Shown here one piece after another: positions 57,925-64,000 of a stretch of 64,000 bases of DNA; the stretch's first letter is position 1; every line of letters starts with the position of its first letter. The position numbers and the translations under genes are program-made. This DNA is from CATQHB01 sp965262595 (lineage in GTDB: Bacteria > Chloroflexota > Dehalococcoidia > Lucifugimonadales > UBA3495), in contig OZ253548.1 of NCBI GenBank assembly GCA_965262595.1, positions 1,364,001-1,428,000 of the forward strand, given 5' to 3'. The notes beneath the pieces were generated by a model, which was not told where the DNA came from, ran no database searches, and saw nothing but the letters and a program-made list of their open reading frames with translations.

Positions 57925-59877
57925 CTATTCCTCGTCTCCGTATTGCGACTTCAGAGACTCCACCACTGCCGGGTCGGCCAACGTGGTGGTGTCGCCCAGG
58001 GCGCGGCCCTCGGCCACGTCCCGAAGCAGCCGGCGCATAATTTTGCCGCTGCGAGTTTTGGGCAGTTCGGCGGCAAAGTAGATGTCATCGGGGCGGGCCA
58101 TGGGGCCGATTTTGGTAGTTACGTGGGCTTTAAGCTCAGCTATAAGCTCGTCGGAGGCCACAACCTGGTCCTTGATGGTGACAAATGCCACGATTGCCTG
58201 CCCCTTGATTTCGTGGGATTTGCCAATGCAGGCCGCCTCCGCAACCTTGGAATTGTCCACCAGGGCGCTTTCCACTTCCATGGTGCTGATGCGGTGGGCG
58301 GAAACGTTAATCACATCGTCCACCCGGCCCAGCAGCCAGAAGTAGCCGTCCTCATCCAGCTTGGCCCCGTCGGCAGTAAAGTAAACCTCCGGGTAGCGAG
58401 ACCAGTACTGTTCAACGAACCGCTCCGGGTCGCCGTAGATGCCCCGCAGCATGGAAGGCCAGGGGCGTTTAATCGTCAGATAGCCGCCGCCACCGGGGCC
58501 AACCGGATTGCCGGCTTCGTCAAGAATCTCGGCGTCGATGCCGGGGAACGGTTGGGTAGCCGAGCCGGGCTTAAGGGTGGTTATGCCCGGCAGCGGGCTG
58601 ATTAGTATCGAGCCGGTCTCGGTTTGCCACCAGGTATCCACCACCGGACAGCGGCCACCGCCAATGTTCTGCCAGTACCACACCCAGGCCTCCGGATTAA
58701 TCGGTTCGCCCACCGACCCCAGCAGGCGCAACGTGGACATATTGTGACGATCGGGATACTCCTCACCCCAGCGCATAAAGGTTCGAATCGCGGTGGGAGC
58801 AGTATAGAGAATGGTGCAGCCATACTTTTCCACAATGGCCCAGAAGCGGTCCCGGTCCGGATAATCCGGCGAACCCTCATACATAACCGAGGTGGCGCCG
58901 TTAGCCAGGGGGCCATAGACAATGTAACTGTGTCCGGTTACCCAACCAATGTCGGCGGTACACCAGTAAACGTCATCCTCTTTGAGGTCAAAAATCCACT
59001 TCGTGGTGGCGTAAGTGCCGGTCAGATAGCCGCCGGTGGAGTGGACAATGCCTTTGGGTTTGCCGGTAGTGCCGCTGGTATAGAGCATATAAAGCATATC
59101 CTCGCTATCCATCGGCTCCGGTTCGCAAGTCATTGGTTGGTCGGCCACCAGCTCGTGCCACCAAACATCCCGCCCATCCACCATCCGGTCGTCGGCGTGG
59201 CCGGTCCGTCGGACCACTACCATCTTTTCCACCGGAGTGTCGCCCTGCAGAGACTCGTCGGCGTTCTGTTTGAGCTGCACAATGGCGCCGCGCCGGTAAC
59301 CGCCATCGGCGGTAATCATCACTTTGGATTGGGAGTCGTTCAGGCGGTCCCGGATCGACTCGGCGCTGAAGCCGCCAAAAATGACGCTGTGGGCGGCGCC
59401 AATGCGGGCGCAGGCCAGCATGGCAATGGGCAGTTCGGGCACCATCGGCAGGTAGATGGTCACCCGGTCGCCCTTGTTGACACCCAGGCTCTTGAGGCCG
59501 TTGGCAAAGCGGCAAACTTCCCGGTACAAGTCCCAGTAGGTATAAACCTGCCAGTCTCCCGGCTCGCCCTCCCAAATAATGGCGGCCTTGTTGCGGCGCG
59601 CCGAGGTCAAGTGACGGTCGATGCAGTTGTAGGAAGCATTCAGCTTCCCGCCCACGAACCATTGAGCGTAGGGAGGATTCCATTCCAGCACCTTGTCCCA
59701 GGGCTGGAACCAATCGAGTTCGCCGGCGAACCGGGCCCAAAAGGCCTCCGGGTCTTTGCGGGCCTCATCATAAACGTTGGGGTCGCTAATGTTGGCTTGC
59801 CGACGAAACTCGTCCGACGGCGGGAAGGTGCGGTCTTCCTGAAGTAATGCTTCAATATTTCCGGTGCTTTCAACCAT
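57925..59877 (-). CDS. acs: Acetyl-coenzyme A synthetase
   Basis: 650 residues of the AMP-forming acetate-CoA ligase family: VTIYLPMVPELPIAMLACARIGA, the P-loop-like YTSGTTGKPKGIVHS (about 268-282), WWQTETGSILI for substrate/adenylate binding, and the C-terminal hinge with SGKIMRRLLR, whose Lys is the catalytic residue commonly controlled by acetylation. It activates acetate to acetyl-CoA via acetyl-AMP. The gene stands alone; CAP genes follow downstream on the same strand. Confidence 0.97.
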   Translation of the reverse strand: MVESTGNIEALLQEDRTFPPSDEFRRQANISDPNVYDEARKDPEAFWARFAGELDWFQPWDKVLEWNPPYAQWFVGGKLNASYNCIDRHLTSARRNKAAIIWEGEPGDWQVYTYWDLYREVCRFANGLKSLGVNKGDRVTIYLPMVPELPIAMLACARIGAAHSVIFGGFSAESIRDRLNDSQSKVMITADGGYRRGAIVQLKQNADESLQGDTPVEKMVVVRRTGHADDRMVDGRDVWWHELVADQPMTCEPEPMDSEDMLYMLYTSGTTGKPKGIVHSTGGYLTGTYATTKWIFDLKEDDVYWCTADIGWVTGHSYIVYGPLANGATSVMYEGSPDYPDRDRFWAIVEKYGCTILYTAPTAIRTFMRWGEEYPDRHNMSTLRLLGSVGEPINPEAWVWYWQNIGGGRCPVVDTWWQTETGSILISPLPGITTLKPGSATQPFPGIDAEILDEAGNPVGPGGGGYLTIKRPWPSMLRGIYGDPERFVEQYWSRYPEVYFTADGAKLDEDGYFWLLGRVDDVINVSAHRISTMEVESALVDNSKVAEAACIGKSHEIKGQAIVAFVTIKDQVVASDELIAELKAHVTTKIGPMARPDDIYFAAELPKTRSGKIMRRLLRDVAEGRALGDTTTLADPAVVESLKSQYGDEE

Positions 59878-60049
59878 GTCATTACCCCTTCAGTATATAA
59901 CGAATAGAAAGCGTCAGGCTAATAGTATGCCGCTTACGTGCCATTTTAAGCACAAGGTAAAGGGGTTTGCAAATTGGTGAATACAGTGTCAACAATTGTC
60001 ATTCCGAGTAGTAGCAGGACCAGCAGGTAAAAGGGGCAAAGTACCGCGC

Positions 60050-60676
60050 CTAACCTCTTTGACTCGTTTCTTCAATGTAGGCCAGAGGATTGTGCAAGAG
60101 GCTTTCGCCATTCATGAATCTCCCGAGTCCTGTATTGCAACTGTCGCAGAGATACCCACGTGCGCGGCCTCCGTGGTGGTCGTGGTCAATGACCACCCAG
60201 ACATTCACCCCGACAATACCCATTTTCCTGCAAATCGGGCATTGCCATAGCGTACCTTCGGCAGGCTTCAACCGCTGGGCTTCAGCCCGGGCTTCCTTGG
60301 TGAGACTACGTCGGTCGATGTCAACCCTACAACTTTGACAGCTCGGGCGGCGAGTCTTTTGCCCTTTGGCGTCCGTCTGATTAACGTCAAAACTATCTTT
60401 GGGCTTTACCACAAAGCACCGATTACAAATGATGTTCGGAAAACCTTTGCCTGTCTTGGAAACATCAAACGACCTTGTATCTTTCTTGGCGACAATGAAT
60501 GATGTACGTTGTCCGGGCAAAAAGACTTGTACTTCTTCACCTTTTTCATCCTCCACTACACCTATTGAGTTTAGCGGAAAATGCGTACGGGTCGGTTCTC
60601 GAACATCATCCTGAACAACAAACCCCAATGACCCGGAACAACGTACCCAATAATCGTTGCCTATTCTTCCGGGCAT
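60050..60676 (-). CDS. HNH/endonuclease VII-like restriction endonuclease
   Basis: 208 residues. Four CxxC pairs (CNRC, CQSC, CPIC, CDSC) form two zinc sites, and the second pair frames the His-Me finger VVIDHDHHGGRARGYLCDSCNTGLGRF, close to the endonuclease VII/Hpy99I pattern (DHDH, RGxLC, CNxGLG). The N-terminal 60 residues are a separate small domain. Paired with and overlapping an N4-cytosine-type methyltransferase by 16 bases, it is most likely the restriction partner. Target unknown. The region is AT-richer than the neighbouring acs. Confidence 0.82.
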   Translation of the reverse strand: MPGRIGNDYWVRCSGSLGFVVQDDVREPTRTHFPLNSIGVVEDEKGEEVQVFLPGQRTSFIVAKKDTRSFDVSKTGKGFPNIICNRCFVVKPKDSFDVNQTDAKGQKTRRPSCQSCRVDIDRRSLTKEARAEAQRLKPAEGTLWQCPICRKMGIVGVNVWVVIDHDHHGGRARGYLCDSCNTGLGRFMNGESLLHNPLAYIEETSQRG

Positions 60677-61542
60677 TCTTCCTCCCCCAGTCCTTCTACC
60701 TCCACTTCGAATCCGGAATCTTTCAACCTCTGTTCCGCTATCTCGATATAGTCCTTGGAAATGTCAATACCGATGAAACGGCGACCATTTATTTGAGCCA
60801 TCTTACCAGTCGTGGCAGAGCCACACATGGGATCCAGCACTAAATCCCCGGGATTACTCCAAGACAGGATATGGTCATTTGCCAGACCCTCCGGGAAAAC
60901 GGCCGGGTGCTTAAATGCTATCTTATCGCTTGTAGTGCCTCCCAACCCGACGGCATATTGCCAAATATTGGTACGCGTCTTCTCCTTTTTAAGGCGCCCC
61001 ATCCTTTTCTTGTTGATGCCGTCCGACAGCTTATTGTGAGTCAACAATTCATAACCGTTTCGCTTCGTTTGTTCCTTCAGGGCATTAAAAGTCGACGGCT
61101 TCCCTTTTACCAAGACAAACATCATTTCATAGGCATTTGTGTATGCGTTACTGCGCATGAAGGGAGTATTTTTCTTCTGGTATATCATTACGTCATGAAC
61201 ATTAAATCCAATTTCCTGAAATCGGATGCCCTGACGGAAACTTGTCAAACTTCGCCCTCCGTTTATCTTGTCACCTACCACCCAAACCACAACCCCCCCC
61301 TCCTTCGTGACGCGGAAAAGTTGTTGGGCTATTTCGTCAAAGTTAAACCTGTACCCATTGTAGTCACGTATTTCGTCGTAAGGAGGAGATGTAACAGTGA
61401 GATCAATGCAGTTGCTATCCCATTTCTCCATTATTTTCGCGCAGTCGCCTTCTATGAGACGCGCTGGAGCCAAGAACAATTGGCTGCTCAAAACATTGTC
61501 AGAATAACTCATTTTTTGATCCGAGATGCTGTGTCCAGTCAT
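60661..61542 (-). CDS. DNA methyltransferase, probably N4-cytosine (HNH restriction pair)
   Basis: About 293 residues. The longest frame starts at 61551 but AAGGAG abuts that codon; ATG 61542 has it nine bases upstream and is preferred. Motif IV DLTVTSPPYDEIRDY and motif I LVLDPMCGSATTGKMA with FIGIDIS identify a beta-class amino-methyltransferase of the SPPY type. It precedes and overlaps its HNH endonuclease gene. AT-rich composition and its own AT-rich promoter suggest acquisition by transfer. Confidence 0.88.
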   Translation of the reverse strand: MTGHSISDQKMSYSDNVLSSQLFLAPARLIEGDCAKIMEKWDSNCIDLTVTSPPYDEIRDYNGYRFNFDEIAQQLFRVTKEGGVVVWVVGDKINGGRSLTSFRQGIRFQEIGFNVHDVMIYQKKNTPFMRSNAYTNAYEMMFVLVKGKPSTFNALKEQTKRNGYELLTHNKLSDGINKKRMGRLKKEKTRTNIWQYAVGLGGTTSDKIAFKHPAVFPEGLANDHILSWSNPGDLVLDPMCGSATTGKMAQINGRRFIGIDISKDYIEIAEQRLKDSGFEVEVEGLGEEECPEE

Positions 61543-61579
61543 CGATCGCATCTCCTTACTATGGAACTAGCGATTCAAT

Positions 61580-61607
61580 ATTGTATTAACCTAAACAAGG
61601 CAGCAAA
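61580..61607 (-). promoter_or_regulatory. Probable promoter of the HNH restriction-modification pair
   Basis: Minus strand TACAAT (61585-61580) with TTTGCT 16 bp upstream, in an AT-rich stretch 38 bases before the start codon. Confidence 0.4.
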
Positions 61608-61677
61608 AAGATAGCACAACTGTCCGGCCTTCACAATCCACTTGCTGAAAGTAAAGCCGTAAGTAGATGTCGTCCGA

Positions 61678-62340
61678 CTATTCCGGCGGGTTCAACTCCA
61701 ACAGTTTCTCAAAAAGTTTCTGCGTCTGAACCACATCGCCGGCGGCCCGGTGAGCGCGGACCCGGCCGGTGGAAATGCCCAGGTCGGCGCAGGCGGCGGC
61801 CAGGCTATAGCGCAGGTGCGGCGACCGGACGGCCACCACCCGTTGCACGTAGTCGCGATGCGATTCCCCGGGGGCGCGGTAACTGCCCAACTTATAGCCT
61901 TTGTATAGTCCCATCGTATCTATGAACCGCCAAACCGGCAGATCATCCACCTCATCAATCAACCGCGCCGGCGTTTGACCCTCCTCCGCAGCGCGGCGGT
62001 GAACCCGGGCCGCCTCGAGCAGGAAAGCGCGGTCGAACCGAATAATATTGTGCCCCACCAGGGGCAGGTCGCCGATACGCTCTACGAACCAGCCCAGGGC
62101 CGCATCAATGGAGATACCCCGGTCGATCAGGTCGCGGTCTGTAATCCCGGTCAGGTTCGTTATCAATGGCGGCACCGGCCGGTCTATCTTGACCAGCGCC
62201 GAGTCGGTAACCGGCCTTTGGCCCGGCAGGATCACCGCAACTCCTATCTCGATAATCAAGTCAGTCCAGCAATCCAGGCCGGTTGTCTCCAGATCAACCA
62301 CCGCATAGCCTTTTTCCAAAGTCATTGCCGCTCCACTCAT
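61678..62340 (-). CDS. DnaQ-like DEDD 3'-5' exonuclease
   Basis: 220 residues. ExoI AVVDLETTGLD, ExoII LVGHNIIRFDRAFL and ExoIII RAHRAAGDVVQTQKLF complete a DEDDh exonuclease. It is not fused to a helicase or polymerase; it could act as a proofreading-like subunit or repair exonuclease. Two starts are possible, ATG 62340 (GGAG seven bases upstream) and ATG 62325 (GGAG five bases upstream). It is divergent from the molybdenum hydroxylase gene. Confidence 0.9.
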   Translation of the reverse strand: MSGAAMTLEKGYAVVDLETTGLDCWTDLIIEIGVAVILPGQRPVTDSALVKIDRPVPPLITNLTGITDRDLIDRGISIDAALGWFVERIGDLPLVGHNIIRFDRAFLLEAARVHRRAAEEGQTPARLIDEVDDLPVWRFIDTMGLYKGYKLGSYRAPGESHRDYVQRVVAVRSPHLRYSLAAACADLGISTGRVRAHRAAGDVVQTQKLFEKLLELNPPE

Positions 62341-62431
62341 TGTGCCGCTCCGCTTAAATTTTCGACTGCCCGGCGCCCGCTTGATTATACCTGGGGCTTA
62401 TTAAATCCCTTTTCTTATCGACTTCCTTTTA

Positions 62432-62440
62432 TGGTACAAT
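62432..62440 (+). promoter_or_regulatory. Extended -10 promoter for the molybdenum hydroxylase
   Basis: TGG-TACAAT (62432-62440) preceded by an AT-rich stretch, with a leader of about 80 nt before the ATG at 62529. Confidence 0.45.
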
Positions 62441-62528
62441 AGGCCAATCCGGTGCCCCTGGCGGGTACGGAACCACATGAACCACACCAACGGCGATACC
62501 ATCAACACCGCAATTGAGAGGGTTGGCT

Positions 62529-64000
62529 ATGTCCAATATTGTACTGTCAAATACGGAATATAACGTGGTAGGCACCCGGCCGGTACGCCCCGACGGCACC
62601 GACAAGGTTACCGGTCGAGCCAAGTACGGCGGCGATTTTCAGATGGCGGGTTTGTTGCATGGGAAAGTCCTGCGCAGCCCCCACGCTCACGCCCGAATCA
62701 AGTCCATTGACACCAGCAAGGCCGAAGCCTACCCCGGGGTCAGGGCGGTGGTAACCGGCAAGGATTTGCCCGTTGCCGGCATGGAAAATCCCAGCCGTGG
62801 TATGCGCTTCTCCAGCGAGAACATTTTTGCCCAGGATAAGGTTTTGTACCGCGGGCATGCGGTGGCCGCCCTGGCCGCCGCTAATCCCCACATCGCCGAA
62901 ATCGCGGTTTCCCTGATTGAAGTGGAGTACGAAGTCCTGAAGCCGGTAATCAATGTTTCCCAGGCAATGGAAAAAGACGCTCCCCTGGTCATCGAAGATA
63001 TGACCACCACGGAACTGGGTGAGCGGACGGACAATCGCAGTAACATCGCCACCCATTTCAGGTATGAACTGGGGGACCTGGAGAAGGGTTTTGCCGAAGC
63101 CGACCTGGTGGTGGAACGGGAGTTCGACACCACGACGGTACACCAGGGATACATTGAACCGCAGAATGCCGCAGCCCTGTGGAATGCCGACGGCAAGCTG
63201 ACCGTCTGGACCAGCACTCAGGGGGCTTTTGCCGTTCGGGACTCTCTGGCTCAGATCTTGAACCTGCCCGTATCTCAGATAAAAGTTGTGCCGATGGAAA
63301 TCGGCGGCGGGTTCGGCGGCAAGATTCCGGTCTATCTGGAGCCGATGGCCGCCCTGTTGTCCCGCAAGACCGGCCAGGCGGTTAAGCTGCTGATGTCCCG
63401 CACCGACGTGTTCGAGAGCACCGGCCCCACCTCCGGTTCCCATCTTTGGGTAAAGGTAGGGGCCACCAAGGACGGCAAAATTACCGCCGCCGACGCTACC
63501 CTGGCTCTGGAAGCCGGAGCCTTCCCCGGCTCGCCGGTGACGATGGGCGCCCAATGTATGTTTGCCCCCTACAACATCGAGAACGTTCGTACCGAAGGCT
63601 ATGACGTGCTGGTGAACAAACCCAAGGTCGCCCCCTACCGCGCCCCCGGCGCCCCCATCGCCGCTTTTGGCGGGGAACAGGTAATCGACGAAATCGCCGG
63701 AAAACTTGGGATCGACCCGGCCGAGTTCCGGCTGCGCAACGCCTCAAAGGAAGGCACTCGCCGGGTAGACGGCCCGGTATTCCCGATAGTCGGCAACATT
63801 GAGTGTGTGGAAGCAGCCAAGGCCACCGAACATTACAATACCCCCTTGACCGGCCCCAACCAGGGCCGAGGCATCGCCTCCGGTTTCTGGTTCAACATCG
63901 GGATGCAGTCCAGTTGCAGCATCGGCGTCAGTTCCGACGGCACGATCAGCCTGGTTGAGGGTTCGACCGACATCGGCGGCACCAGGGCTTCAATCGGGAT
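62529..64000 (+). CDS. Xanthine dehydrogenase/aldehyde oxidase-family molybdenum-binding subunit, N-terminal part
   Basis: 490 codons before the window ends. The ATG has GAGAGGG upstream. It starts with the domain 'a' motif GRAKYGGDF, then HGKVLRSPHAHARI, and DKVLYRGHAVAALAA. The Moco region has IEIGGGFGGK (about 258-267) and the AYRAPGAP-like PYRAPGAP (about 369), with VEGSTDIGGT near the window end. It would bind molybdopterin-cytosine dinucleotide and hydroxylate an aldehyde, N-heterocycle or CO-like substrate; the residue pattern is not CoxL-specific. The FAD and [2Fe-2S] subunits are not in the window. Confidence 0.92.
   Translation, partial: MSNIVLSNTEYNVVGTRPVRPDGTDKVTGRAKYGGDFQMAGLLHGKVLRSPHAHARIKSIDTSKAEAYPGVRAVVTGKDLPVAGMENPSRGMRFSSENIFAQDKVLYRGHAVAALAAANPHIAEIAVSLIEVEYEVLKPVINVSQAMEKDAPLVIEDMTTTELGERTDNRSNIATHFRYELGDLEKGFAEADLVVEREFDTTTVHQGYIEPQNAAALWNADGKLTVWTSTQGAFAVRDSLAQILNLPVSQIKVVPMEIGGGFGGKIPVYLEPMAALLSRKTGQAVKLLMSRTDVFESTGPTSGSHLWVKVGATKDGKITAADATLALEAGAFPGSPVTMGAQCMFAPYNIENVRTEGYDVLVNKPKVAPYRAPGAPIAAFGGEQVIDEIAGKLGIDPAEFRLRNASKEGTRRVDGPVFPIVGNIECVEAAKATEHYNTPLTGPNQGRGIASGFWFNIGMQSSCSIGVSSDGTISLVEGSTDIGGTRASIG

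Noticed and set aside
58624..59847. 407-codon ORF opposite acs
   Set aside because: Shadow of acs; no recognisable motifs and no ribosome site.

Overview
The window looks like a chromosomal segment of an uncultured Chloroflexota bacterium, most likely a Dehalococcoidia/SAR202-type lineage. This is inferred from gene content: a DUF2298 'YYY'-domain membrane giant beside an Agl23-like (TIGR03663) protein, a moderately high GC composition, frequent GTG/TTG starts, and two-component NMT1-like and CoxL/XDH-like proteins. No rRNA, tRNA or CRISPR array was recognised.

Layout. 1-4.3 kb: amidohydrolase tail, trmD, a YbgC-like thioesterase, polyamine genes speE/speD, and a PHP phosphoesterase with a near-consensus leaderless promoter. 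4.5-13.97 kb: a DnaQ-DinG helicase, an OGG1-type glycosylase, a zinc-less MDR reductase, a small zinc protein, CCA-adding enzyme, a DsbA-like selenoprotein, rnc and ftsY. 14.1-22.5 kb: envelope glycosylation-type membrane proteins (DUF2298, Agl23-like, flippase-like), an FAD oxidoreductase and a small Tat-signal protein. 22.7-29.5 kb: mutL, a HAD protein, an ArsC-family selenoprotein, mutS and a ferredoxin-NADP reductase-like protein. 29.7-35.9 kb: a three-gene NAD-linked NuoG/FdhA-F-E module and a FrnE-type selenoprotein (UPWC). 36-40 kb: HAD, rpiB and trehalose synthesis (otsA-otsB).

Accessory region. At 40,248-43,462 sits a complete 3.2-kb IS6-like transposon (27-bp inverted ends, 8-bp target duplication). 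It carries a DNA methyltransferase fused to an HNH nuclease and small passenger ORFs; its transposase has Lys where the catalytic Glu is expected. Three restriction-modification pairs follow: a PD-(D/E)XK/m4C pair with a 15-G homopolymer near the methyltransferase start (45.7-47.4 kb), an EcoRV-type pair inserted between pyruvate dehydrogenase E1 alpha and beta genes (49.1-50.9 kb), and an HNH/m4C pair (60.0-61.5 kb). Housekeeping genes lie between them (pdhA/pdhB, SAM hydrolase, secG, gatB, two CAP proteins, acs, DnaQ exonuclease), and the window ends inside a molybdenum hydroxylase large subunit.

The most notable hidden signal is recoding. Three separate thiol-redox genes each contain one in-frame UGA exactly where the family has its catalytic Cys. 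Each has a good ribosome-binding site upstream of the UGA and a 7-8 bp hairpin with its loop 20-22 nt after it, as expected of bacterial SECIS elements. Ordinary ORF calling truncates all three. A second hidden pattern is that at least six genes carry short in-frame tandem repeats (9-, 12- or 15-bp units) in linkers.
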